Below, in pieces: positions 53,149 through 62,200 of a stretch of 64,000 bases of DNA. Source of the DNA: Duganella sp. BJB476 (GTDB lineage: Bacteria; Pseudomonadota; Gammaproteobacteria; Burkholderiales; Burkholderiaceae_D); the NCBI RefSeq assembly GCF_003416895.1, contig NZ_QVIO01000008.1, positions 62,001-126,000 of the forward strand, in the 5' to 3' direction. Positions within the stretch are counted from its first letter, which is position 1. Every line of letters begins with the position of its first letter. The position numbers and the translations under genes are program-made. A model generated the notes under the pieces. That model was not told where the DNA came from. It saw nothing but the letters and a program-made list of their open reading frames with translations, and made no database searches.

Positions 53149-54012
53149 CTATGCCTGCTCGCGGTGGCGCAGGATGACACGTTCGGACTGCTGGAAGTAG
53201 GCCGCCAGCTGCTCGGCCATGTAGACCGAGCGGTGCTGGCCGCCGGTGCAGCCCACCGCCACCGTCAGGTAGCTGCGGTTGTCGGTCTTGAAGGACGGCA
53301 GCCATTTCTCGATGAAGACGCGGATGTCGTTCATCAAGTCCAGCGCGCTCGGCTGGGCGTTGAGGAAGTCGATCACCGGCGCGTCGCGGCCGGTCAGCGG
53401 GCGCAAGGTCAGGTCGTAGTAGGGATTCGGCAGCGCCCGCACGTCGAACACGAAGTCGGCGTCCAGCGGCACGCCCAGCTTGAAGGCGAACGATTCGAAG
53501 AACAGGATCAGCGGCGCCCGCTCGATCGCCACCAGGTCCTTGACCCAGGCGCGCAGCTTGTTGGCGCTCAGTTCCGAGGTGTCGATCACATGGCCCAGCT
53601 GCTCGATGGCCGACAGCCGCTCGCGCTCTTCCGAAATGCATTCGATCAGCGTGCGGCGCGCCGACGGATTCTGGCCCGGCCGCAATTCGTGCGACAGCGG
53701 ATGGCTGCGCCGCGTTTCCGAGAAGCGCGCCACCAGCGAGTGGGTATTCGCGGTCAGGAACATGACCTTGATGTCGTGGCCTTGGTCGCGCAGCCGTTCG
53801 ACGGCGGCCGGCAGCGTGGCCAGCGATTCGGCGCTGCGCGCATCGACCGCCACGGCAAGCGCCTGCAGGCCTTCGGCAACCAGCGTGTCCACCAGGCTGG
53901 AGAGCAGGGCCGGCGGCAGATTGTCGACGCAATAGTGTCCCGTGTCTTCCAGGACGTTCAGGGCCACGGACTTGCCGGAGCCGGAAATACCAGTAATGAG
54001 TACGATGCGCAT
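53149..54012 (-). CDS. rapZ: RNase adapter protein RapZ
   Basis: A 287-residue nucleotide-binding protein with Walker A GISGSGKS (8-15) and C-terminal signature CTGGQHRSVYMAE. In enteric bacteria RapZ guides RNase E to the GlmZ small RNA and senses glucosamine-6-P. It is the last gene of ptsN-hprK-rapZ, all on the minus strand. Confidence 0.96.
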   Translation of the reverse strand: MRIVLITGISGSGKSVALNVLEDTGHYCVDNLPPALLSSLVDTLVAEGLQALAVAVDARSAESLATLPAAVERLRDQGHDIKVMFLTANTHSLVARFSETRRSHPLSHELRPGQNPSARRTLIECISEERERLSAIEQLGHVIDTSELSANKLRAWVKDLVAIERAPLILFFESFAFKLGVPLDADFVFDVRALPNPYYDLTLRPLTGRDAPVIDFLNAQPSALDLMNDIRVFIEKWLPSFKTDNRSYLTVAVGCTGGQHRSVYMAEQLAAYFQQSERVILRHREQA

Positions 54013-54095
54013 AGGCCCCGATGATACCGCAGGCCGAGCTTACTTGCCCATAATGACCATGTTTAGTTTTCGCAACGATGTGGAAAAATACACGC

Positions 54096-55031
54096 TTAGT
54101 CGCCGCTCATGGCCTGTCTCTGTCTTTCCATAAACTCTTGCAAGGTATCGATGCCGCGCAGTTGCAGGATGGTATTGCGTACCGCGGCTTCCAGCAGCAC
54201 CGCGATGTTGCGGCCGGCCGCCACCGGGATCACCACCTTGCGGATCGGCAGGCCCAGCACGTCCTCGGTCGGGAACTGGAACGGCAGGCGCTCGACTTCC
54301 TCGTCGGCCGCGCCGCGCCGCACCAGGTGCACGATCAGCTTCAAACGCATCTTGCGGCGCACGGCGGTCTCGCCGAAGATGGCCTTGATGTCCAGCAGCC
54401 CCAGCCCGCGCACTTCCAGCAGGTTCTGCAGCAGCGCCGGGCAGCGGCCCTCGATCATGTTCGGCGCGATGCGCGAGAACTCCACCGCGTCATCGGCCAC
54501 CAGACCGTGCGAACGCGAAATCAGTTCCAGGCCCAGCTCGCTTTTGCCCAGGCCGGAATCGCCGGTAATCAGTACGCCCACGCCCAGCACGTCCATGAAC
54601 ACGCCGTGCATGATGATGCGCTGCGCCAGCTTTTTCGACAGGTAGACGCGCAGGAAGTCGATCACTTGCGCGGCCGGCAGCGGCGTGGAGAACAGCGGAA
54701 TGTTTTTCTCGTCGCAGATGGCGAGGATGTCGGGCGGCGTTTCCAGCCCCTGCGCGATGATCAGCGCCGGCGGGCCGCCGGCGATCAGCTCGCCGATGAC
54801 GTGGGAGCGCGTCAGCGACTTCAGGCGCTGGTAGTAGTTGATTTCCTGGTGCCCGAAGACCTGGATGCGGCCCGGGTGGATGGTGTTCAGGTGGCCGACC
54901 TGGTCGGCGGCCGAGGCGACGTCGCCGGAGATCAGGCGTTCGCCGCCGGGGAAGCCGGCGAACCAGCCTAGCTGCAAACTTTCGCGATTGTCGTCGTAGA
55001 GGCGTTGTATCGTCAGCGGAGTTTGCAGCAT
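54096..55031 (-). CDS. hprK: HPr kinase/phosphorylase
   Basis: A 311-residue bifunctional enzyme that phosphorylates and dephosphorylates HPr on Ser. P-loop GDSGLGKS (157-164), catalytic His142 in MHGVFMD, and the signature RGLGLLDIKAIFGE are present. It lies between ptsN and rapZ; in betaproteobacteria it belongs to the nitrogen-PTS set. Confidence 0.97.
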   Translation of the reverse strand: MLQTPLTIQRLYDDNRESLQLGWFAGFPGGERLISGDVASAADQVGHLNTIHPGRIQVFGHQEINYYQRLKSLTRSHVIGELIAGGPPALIIAQGLETPPDILAICDEKNIPLFSTPLPAAQVIDFLRVYLSKKLAQRIIMHGVFMDVLGVGVLITGDSGLGKSELGLELISRSHGLVADDAVEFSRIAPNMIEGRCPALLQNLLEVRGLGLLDIKAIFGETAVRRKMRLKLIVHLVRRGAADEEVERLPFQFPTEDVLGLPIRKVVIPVAAGRNIAVLLEAAVRNTILQLRGIDTLQEFMERQRQAMSGD

Positions 55032-55097
55032 GGGTCGTCTTTACATGAGGATGAACTGGAGCCTAGTTTAACCTATTGTCTGACGACCAAGAAAATC

Positions 55098-55580
55098 TCA
55101 ACCCGCAGCTTGCAAGCTAGGCATCCAGTTGATGATGCGCGAGTGCACCGATTTCGGATCCGCATCCGTGCTCAGCGCGGTGCGGAAGGCGTCGTCGGAG
55201 AACATCTCGGCGATCTCGGACAGGATCTCCAGGTGCTGCTGGGTGACGTGGTCCGGGATCAGCAGGAAAAACAGCAGATTGACCGGCTTGCCGTCGGGCG
55301 ACTCGAACGGGATCGGCTCGGCCAGGCGCACGAAGGCCGCCAGCGGCGATTTCAGGCTTTTCATGCCCTTGATGCGGCCATGCGGAACGGCGACGCCATG
55401 GCCCAGTCCGGTCGAACCCAGGCGCTCGCGCGCGAACAGGTTGTCCGACACGGTGGAGCGGGCGATACCGCAGTTGTTCTCGAAGATCAGGCCGGCTTGC
55501 TCGAAAGCGCGCTTCTTGCTGGAGACTTCCAGATCCAGCAGCACGTTTTCCAGTGAGAGTATTTTGCTAAGGTTATTCAT
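55098..55580 (-). CDS. ptsN: PTS IIA-like nitrogen-regulatory protein PtsN
   Basis: A 160-residue EIIA-Ntr protein, phosphorylated at His67 in GVAVPHGRIK, that couples the nitrogen PTS to potassium and sigma-54 systems. The ATG at 55580 begins MNNLSKILS; an upstream frame extension is unlikely. A good sigma-70 promoter lies 48 bp upstream. In many betaproteobacteria it follows rpoN-hpf directly; here the order is broken. Confidence 0.96.
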   Translation of the reverse strand: MNNLSKILSLENVLLDLEVSSKKRAFEQAGLIFENNCGIARSTVSDNLFARERLGSTGLGHGVAVPHGRIKGMKSLKSPLAAFVRLAEPIPFESPDGKPVNLLFFLLIPDHVTQQHLEILSEIAEMFSDDAFRTALSTDADPKSVHSRIINWMPSLQAAG

Positions 55581-55627
55581 AACGCGACATAGAATGTTGC
55601 AACGCACAAAGGTGGCATGCGAGCAGA

Positions 55628-55656
55628 ATTATAGGCTTGTTTCTGCGCCATGTAAC
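55628..55656 (-). promoter_or_regulatory. Putative sigma-70 promoter of ptsN-hprK-rapZ
   Basis: On the minus strand -35 GTTACA (55656-55651) and -10 TATAAT (55633-55628) are 17 bases apart, giving a leader of about 40 bases to the ptsN ATG. A CATG-TAA-CATG repeat (55649-55659) overlaps the -35. Confidence 0.5.
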
Positions 55657-55714
55657 ATGAAATCGCTCGCGCCCGTTGTTACGCTAGTGTCGGCCAGCCG
55701 GCGCGCGGGCTGGA

Positions 55715-55728
55715 TTGATATGCATCAA
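55715..55728. promoter_or_regulatory. Perfect FNR/ANR-type box
   Basis: TTGAT-ATGC-ATCAA matches all ten fixed bases of the FNR consensus. It lies about 95 bases upstream of the predicted ptsN transcription start, far from the usual -41.5 position, so its role is uncertain. Confidence 0.4.
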
Positions 55729-55919
55729 AGAAAGGAATCGCTATTTCTGAATAGAAATCACGGAAAACGCCGGTTTTTCGCCAGGGTCTGGGGCGAATTT
55801 CCGATTATTTGCGCGTTTTCAGGCCGGTGGGGCCGTATGACGCGCTGTGGTCAACAACGGCGCGCCATTTGCATATCATACGCCTGATTTTTCCTGTTTG
55901 ATTGGAAAAAGTACCAGAT

Positions 55920-56753
55920 TTATTGACGTGCGCCACGAAGATTGGGCGGTTTCTGTGCTGTGCTGAAGTTGCTGCGCCAGGGGTTGATGTCCAGCCCGCC
56001 GCGCCGGGTGTAACGGGCGTACACCGACAGCTGCTGAGGCTGGCACTGGCGCAGGATGTCGGTGAAGATGCGCTCCACGCACTGCTCGTGGAACTCGTTG
56101 TGCTCGCGGAAACCGATCAGGTAGCGCAGCAGGCTTTCCTGCTCGATCTGCGGACCGGCATAGTGGATCTGCACGCTGGCCCAGTCCGGCTGTCCAGTGA
56201 CCAGGCAGTTCGACTTGAGCAGGTGCGAGATCAGTTTTTCCTCCACCGGTTCCTCGTCCAGCGCCGCCTTGAGCAGCTCCGGCGCCGGATGGTAGTGATC
56301 GACGTCGATGTCGAGGCGGTCCAGCAGCAGGCCGTCGAGCTCGCCCATTTCCACCATGCCGAATTCCTCCGGCTGGGTCAGCGAGATGTGCACGGTGGCG
56401 CCGAAGCCGTTCGACAAATCCTGTTGCAGCAGGTTCTTCAGCGCGACCACGCTGTCGAGGCGGGTCTGGTTGAAGGAGTTCAGGTACAGCTTGAAGGACT
56501 TCGATTCGATGATGTTGGGCGAGTCGGCCGGCACGGTGATGCGGGCGATCGCCACCTGCGGCTTGCCGCGCGCGTTCAGCCACGAGATTTCGTAGGCGTT
56601 CCAGATGTCGACGCCGAAGAAGGGCAGGGTGCCGGTCAGGCCCAGTTCGTCGCGCTTGCCCTGGCGCGCGATCGGGAACAGCAGTTCCGGTGCGTAGTCG
56701 GTGCGGTAGGCGGAGGTTTTTCCCAGTGGGGACAAGTCGACGGTGTTGGTCAT
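55920..56753 (-). CDS. queF: NADPH-dependent 7-cyano-7-deazaguanine reductase QueF
   Basis: A 277-residue enzyme of the long (bimodular) QueF type that makes preQ1 for queuosine. Visible: the NADPH/substrate motif ESKSFKLYLNSFN (83-95), catalytic Cys183 in SNCLVTGQPDW with Asp190, and FREHNEFHEQC. The ATG at 56753 begins MTNTVDLS; a longer frame upstream is unlikely. It lies 63 bp downstream of ilvA... on the same strand it precedes ilvA, with its own hairpin between. Confidence 0.95.
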   Translation of the reverse strand: MTNTVDLSPLGKTSAYRTDYAPELLFPIARQGKRDELGLTGTLPFFGVDIWNAYEISWLNARGKPQVAIARITVPADSPNIIESKSFKLYLNSFNQTRLDSVVALKNLLQQDLSNGFGATVHISLTQPEEFGMVEMGELDGLLLDRLDIDVDHYHPAPELLKAALDEEPVEEKLISHLLKSNCLVTGQPDWASVQIHYAGPQIEQESLLRYLIGFREHNEFHEQCVERIFTDILRQCQPQQLSVYARYTRRGGLDINPWRSNFSTAQKPPNLRGARQ

Positions 56754-56778
56754 GGCGATGTATGGTGTTTCAGTGAAG

Positions 56779-56807
56779 GACGGCATGGTAGCGCAAACCA
56801 TGCCGTC
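56779..56807. repeat. Hairpin between ilvA and queF
   Basis: GACGGCATGGT (56779-56789) and its exact inverted copy ACCATGCCGTC (56797-56807) flank a 7-base loop. It lies 10 bp before the ilvA stop codon end, in the gap to queF. No T run follows on the minus strand, so it may be a transcript-stabilising hairpin or a factor-dependent terminator. Confidence 0.6.
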
Positions 56808-56816
56808 GTGCTGCGG

Positions 56817-58361
56817 TTAGCCCAGGAACAGCTTGTACACCGGGTTGGCGCTCTCATCCCAGTAGCGGTAGCCCAGGGTGGTCAGGAATTGCGCGAACTG
56901 GTCCATTTCCTCGGACGGCACCTGCAGGCCGATCAGGATGCGGCCGACGTCGCCGCCCTGGCTGCGGTAGTGGCACAGCGAGATATTCCAGTTCGGCGCC
57001 ATCGAGTTCAGGAAGCGCATCAGCGCGCCCGGACGCTCGGGGAATTCGAAACGGTACAGCAACTCGTCCTTGGCCAGCGCGCTCTTGCCGCCCACCAGAT
57101 GGCGGATGTGGGCCTTGGCCAGCTCGTCGTGGGTCAGGTCCAGCGTCCTGAACTCGTTCTGCTCGAAGGTGCGGGCCAGCACGCCCGATTCGCTGCGGTC
57201 GGCGATCTGCACGCCACAGAATACATGGGCCTCGTCCTTGTCGCTGATGCGGTAGTTGAACTCGGTCACATTGCGCGGGCCGACCAGCGCGCAGAAGCGC
57301 TTGAAGCTGCCGCGCTGTTCCGGCAAGGTGACGGCGAACACCGCCTCGCGCGCTTCGCCCAGCTCGGCGCGCTCGGCGACGAAGCGCAGGCGGTCGAAGT
57401 TCATATTGGCGCCGCTGGCGATGGTGATCAGCGTTTCGTTCTTGATCGGGTCCTTGCTCAGCGCGGCGCGCTCGACATAGGCCTTGGCGCCGGCCACGGC
57501 CAGCGCGCCGGACGGTTCCAGGATCGAACGGGTGTCGCTGAACACATCCTTGATGGCCGCGCTGATGGCGTCGGTATCGACCAGGATGATGTCGTCCACG
57601 TACTGCTGGACCAGGCGGAAGGTTTCCTCGCCGGCCAGGCGCACCGCGGTGCCGTCGGCGAACAGGCCGACGTCGGACAGCGTCACGCGCTCGCCAGCCT
57701 TGACGCTGCGCGCCATGGCGTCGGAATCGAGGCTTTGCACGCCGATGATCTTGATGTCCGGGCGGATCTGCTTGACGTAGGCGGCGATGCCGGAGATCAG
57801 GCCGCCGCCGCCGATCGGCACGAAGATCGCGTGGATGGGGCCGGAATGCTGGCGCAGGATTTCCATGCCGATGGTGCCCTGGCCGGCGATCACGTCGGGA
57901 TCGTCGAACGGGTGGACGAAGGTCAGCTTCTGTTCCTGCTCCAGCGACAGCGCGTGGTTGTAGGCGTCGGTATAGGACTCGCCGTGCAGCACCACCTCGA
58001 CATCGGCGCCGCCGCGCGCCTTGACCGCTTCCACCTTGACCTGCGGGGTGGTGGTCGGCATCACGATGACCGCGCGGCAACCCATGCGCGCGGCCGACAG
58101 CGCCACGCCCTGGGCGTGGTTGCCGGCCGAGGCGCAGATCACGCCGCGCTTGCGCTGGGCGTCGCTCAGGTGGGCCATCTTGTTGTAGGCGCCACGAATC
58201 TTGAAGCTGAACACGCTCTGCATGTCCTCGCGCTTGAAATAAATTCGGTTCTCGAAGCGCTGCGACAGGGTCGGCGCGAGTTCCAGCGGGGTTTCAGTAG
58301 CGACGTCGTAGACGCGCGCGGTCAGGATTTTCTTCAGATAGTCGATAGTCATGGTTTGCAA
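56817..58361 (-). CDS. ilvA: Threonine ammonia-lyase, biosynthetic
   Basis: A 514-residue PLP enzyme, first step of isoleucine synthesis. The PLP Lys54 is in FSFKIRGAYNK, SAGNHAQGVA and GGGGLISGIA form the cofactor and phosphate sites, and the C-terminal third has two ACT-like regulatory domains (from about 330) for feedback by isoleucine. This is the long, regulated form. Confidence 0.96.
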   Translation of the reverse strand: MQTMTIDYLKKILTARVYDVATETPLELAPTLSQRFENRIYFKREDMQSVFSFKIRGAYNKMAHLSDAQRKRGVICASAGNHAQGVALSAARMGCRAVIVMPTTTPQVKVEAVKARGGADVEVVLHGESYTDAYNHALSLEQEQKLTFVHPFDDPDVIAGQGTIGMEILRQHSGPIHAIFVPIGGGGLISGIAAYVKQIRPDIKIIGVQSLDSDAMARSVKAGERVTLSDVGLFADGTAVRLAGEETFRLVQQYVDDIILVDTDAISAAIKDVFSDTRSILEPSGALAVAGAKAYVERAALSKDPIKNETLITIASGANMNFDRLRFVAERAELGEAREAVFAVTLPEQRGSFKRFCALVGPRNVTEFNYRISDKDEAHVFCGVQIADRSESGVLARTFEQNEFRTLDLTHDELAKAHIRHLVGGKSALAKDELLYRFEFPERPGALMRFLNSMAPNWNISLCHYRSQGGDVGRILIGLQVPSEEMDQFAQFLTTLGYRYWDESANPVYKLFLG

Positions 58362-58477
58362 ACATAGTGATTCCGGGACCCCAAGGGGGCGTTGCTCATT
58401 CAGTGCTAACTATCCGGCGTGTGACCGGGTGAAGCAGGGGCGCGGGCCGCGCGCGGATGGGTGCGCGGCCGGACGGT

Positions 58478-58507
58478 TCAATCATGCGGTGTGCGACTCA
58501 TTATAAT
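58478..58507 (+). promoter_or_regulatory. Putative promoter of the YqaA-like gene
   Basis: A -10 TATAAT (58502-58507) is preceded at 18 bases by TTCAAT (58478-58483), a weak -35. It lies 30 bp before the gene start. Confidence 0.4.
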
Positions 58508-58537
58508 GGACACCTTTCCTTCCGCTCAAAGAAACCG

Positions 58538-59029
58538 ATGATCGAATCTGCAATCGCCTGGCTGCTGCACGTACTGGCAGCGCCGGAAGTGGGCCTGACG
58601 TCGGTCTTTATCATCAGCCTGATCTCCGCCACCTTGCTGCCGCTGGGCTCTGAACCAGCGGTGTTTGCCGTCATCAAGGCCAACCCGGCCCTGTTCTGGA
58701 GCGTCATCGCCGTCGCCACCGTCGGCAATACGCTGGGCGGCGCGATCGACTACTGGATGGGCTACCAGGCCAAGCAGACTTTTTCCAGGGAGCGCAAGAG
58801 CCGCTGGTTCCACTGGCTGGAGCGCTACGGCGCCAAGACCATGCTGCTGGCCTGGCTGCCCGGCATCGGCGATCCGCTGTGCACCCTGGGCGGTTGGCTC
58901 AGGCTACCTTTCTGGCCCAGCATCGCCTACATGGCGGTCGGGAAATTGCTGCGCTACCTGACCATGACCGCTCTGCTGTTGTACGTGCCGGACGGGGTTT
59001 GGCATAGGATAGGCCAATTGCTCGGCTAA
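58538..59029 (+). CDS. YqaA/DedA-type (VTT domain) membrane protein
   Basis: A 163-residue inner-membrane protein with four or five helices. TLLPLGSEPAVFAVIKANP and TVGNTLGGAIDYWMG...RYGAKTMLLAWLPGIGDPLC match the YqaA branch of the DedA/VTT superfamily, which are linked to lipid flipping and membrane homeostasis. The ATG at 58538 starts the expected N-terminus; an earlier in-frame start would add a non-conserved segment. It is divergent from ilvA. Confidence 0.85.
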   Translation: MIESAIAWLLHVLAAPEVGLTSVFIISLISATLLPLGSEPAVFAVIKANPALFWSVIAVATVGNTLGGAIDYWMGYQAKQTFSRERKSRWFHWLERYGAKTMLLAWLPGIGDPLCTLGGWLRLPFWPSIAYMAVGKLLRYLTMTALLLYVPDGVWHRIGQLLG

Positions 59030-59253
59030 TTTGGTGCAAGCTATCATATTGCCATATGCGTTTGCGCATGAATTTCGTTCAGTTTTATATCGGGTATTTA
59101 TCCGTTATTGCCAATAAAAGCCGGATTTTGCAAATTTTTGGCGGGTTATTGCAACCCGGATAGCCCCTTGGCCGCCTAAGGCTGTTCCGGCGTGGTGCGC
59201 CGCAATACGCTAGAATGACCCTCCCGGGTTCAGTCTACAAGTCCAATCTCACA

Positions 59254-62200
59254 ATGAATGCCCCTGCACAAATCCAAGCTTTGCTGGCGGAAACGCCCCA
59301 CGGTCCCGAGGCCACGCGCCTTCGTGAAATTCCTTATAACTACACGTCGTTTTCCGATCGCGAGATCGTCATCCGGCTGCTGGGCGAGGAGTCGTGGAGC
59401 TTGCTGGATGCCTTGCGCGGCGCCCGCCAGACCGGCCGTTCGGCGCGCATGCTGTATGAGGTCTTAGGCGATATCTGGGCCGTCCGCCGCAATCCGTATC
59501 TGCAGGACGACATGCTGGACAACCCGAAGCGCCGCCAGGAACTGATCGACGCGCTGCATCACCGCCTGGCCGAGGTGGACAAGCGCCGCCTGACGGTCGA
59601 CGATACCGGCGCGAATCAGGATGATGAAGCGGCGCGTGAACGCAGCGTCAACGTCGCCAAGCTGCTGCGAGCGGCCGGCAAGGCGGTGGCCGACTTCGGC
59701 GAGGAATTCAAGCAGGTCTACGATCTGCGCAAGCGCACCAACAAGGTGCTGGGCCGCTACACCGACAAGCACAACATCTGCTTCGACGGCATGAAGCGCA
59801 TCTCGCACGTGACCGACGCCACCGACTGGCGCGTCGAGTATCCGTTCGTGGTGCTGACCCCGGACACCGAGGAAGAAATGGCCGGCCTGGTCAAGGGCTG
59901 TATCGAACTGGGGCTGACCATCATCCCGCGCGGCGGCGGCACCGGCTACACCGGCGGCGCGATTCCGCTGACGCCGATGTCGGCGGTGATCAACACCGAG
60001 AAGCTGCTCAACATGGGCGCGGTGGAAATGAAAGTGCTGCCCGGCCTGGACCGCGAATACGCGACCATCTACACCGGCGCCGGCGTCATCACCAACAAGG
60101 TTTCCGAAGCGGCCGAGAAGGCCGGCTTCGTGTTCGCGGTCGATCCGACCTCGGCCCACGCTTCCTGCATCGGCGGCAATATCGCGATGAACGCGGGCGG
60201 CAAGAAGGCCGTACTGTGGGGCACGGCGCTGGACAACCTGGCCTCGTGGCGCATGGTCGACCCGAACGGCGACTGGCTGGAAGTCACCCGCCTCGACCAC
60301 AACCTGTCGAAGATCCACGATACGCCGCTGGCCCGCTTCAAGCTGGAGTGGACCCATCCGACCGCGCGCGGCGAATCGAAAGGCGAGCCGTTCAAGACCG
60401 AGCTGCTGGAAATCGAAGGCCGCAAGTTCCGCAAGGAAGGCCTGGGCAAGGACGTCACCGACAAATTCCTGGCCGGCCTGCCGGGCATCCAGAAAGAGGG
60501 CTGCGACGGCCTGATCACGTCGAGCCGCTGGATCCTGCACAAGATGCCGAAGTTCGCCCGCACCGTCTGCCTGGAGTTCTTCGGCCAGGCGCGCGACGCG
60601 ATTCCATCGATCGTCGAAATCAAGGATTACCTGGACGGCCTGCCGGCCAAGGGCGAGCAGTTCAGCACGCTGCGCCTGGCCGGCCTGGAGCATCTGGACG
60701 AGCGCTACCTGCGCGCGGTCGGCTACGCCACCAAGTCGAAACGCGGCGTGCTGCCGAAGATGGCGCTGTTCGGCGACATCGTCGGCGACGATGAAAACGC
60801 CGTCGCCATGGCCGCCTCGGAAGTGGTGCGCATCGCCAATACCCGCGTGGGCGAGGGCTTCGTCGCCGTCAGCCCGGAAGCGCGCAAGAAATTCTGGCTG
60901 GACCGCGCCCGCACCGCCGCCATCGCCAAGCACACCAACGCCTTCAAGATCAACGAAGACGTGGTGATCCCGCTGAATCGCATGGGCGAGTACACCGACG
61001 GCATCGAGCGCATCAACATCGAACTGTCGATCAAGAACAAGCTGCAGTTGGCCGATGAACTGCACCAGTTCTTCGCGGCCGGCAATCTGCCGATCGGCAA
61101 GAGCGACGACGCCGACGACGGCGTGGGCGACGAAGAAATGATGGGCGACCGCGCCGAGCAGGCGCAAGCGCTGCTGACCCAGGTGGCGGCGCGCTGGACC
61201 TTCCTGCTGGCCGAGCTGGACAAGCCGCTGACCGCCGTCACCGCGCAACTGGCCGAACTGGGCCTGGAGCGCCTGCTGCCGGTGTTCGAAGAACGCCTGA
61301 AGACCCAGCCGGACGCGACGCTGTTCGACGTGGTGCAGGACCGCACCATCCGCGTAACGTGGAAGCAGGAAATCCGCGCCCAGCTGCGGCAGATCTTCAA
61401 CGGCGCGGCCTACAAGCTGATCCTCGACGAAGCGACCGCCATCCACAAGCGCGTGCTGCGCGGCCGCGTGTTCGTGGCGCTGCACATGCACGCCGGCGAC
61501 GGTAATGTGCACACCAACCTGCCGGTCAACTCGGATCACTACGAGATGCTGCAACTGGCGCACCAGGCCGTCGCGCGCATCATGAAGCTGGCCCGTTCGC
61601 TCAACGGCGTGATCTCGGGCGAGCACGGCATCGGCATCACCAAGCTGGAGTTCCTGACCGAAGAGGAAATCGGCCCGTTCCGCGACTACAAGCTGCGGGT
61701 CGATCCGGAAGGCCGCTTCAACAAGGGCAAGCTGTTGAACCTGGCTGGCATGGAAGCCGATTTGTCCAACGCCTACACGCCGTCGTTCGGCCTGATGGGC
61801 CACGAATCGCTGATCATGCAGCAAAGCGATATCGGCGAGATCGCCAACAGCGTCAAGGACTGCCTGCGTTGCGGCAAGTGCAAACCGGTGTGCTCGACCC
61901 ACGTGCCGCGCGCCAACCTGCTGTACTCGCCGCGCGACAAGATCCTCGCGACCTCGTCGCTGATCGAAGCCTTCCTGTACGAAGAGCAGACCCGCCGCGG
62001 CATCTCGATCAAGCACTGGGAAGAGTTCGAGGACGTGGCCGACCACTGCACGGTCTGCCATAAATGCGTCACGCCCTGTCCGGTCAACATCGACTTCGGC
62101 GACGTGTCGATGAACATGCGCAACCTGCTGCGCAAGATGGACAAGAAGAGCTTCAATCCCGGCAAGTCGGCGGCGATGTTCTTCCTCAACGCCACTGATC

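Larger units (their letters stand above)
55581..55919. other. 339-bp gap between ptsN and queF with two palindromes
   Basis: No convincing gene is seen. It contains the ptsN promoter, a perfect FNR/ANR-type box at 55715-55728 and a second palindrome at 55743-55758 (ATTTCT-GAAT-AGAAAT). A short frame after the box (MHQRKESLFLNRN) lacks any protein-like character and I do not call it. Confidence 0.6.

Noticed and set aside
55640..55887. Short plus-strand frame after the FNR box
   Set aside because: Composition is not protein-like and no start signal is seen.
59056..59069. ATGCG-TTTG-CGCAT repeat upstream of the large oxidoreductase
   Set aside because: Only 5-bp arms; too weak to call an operator or terminator.
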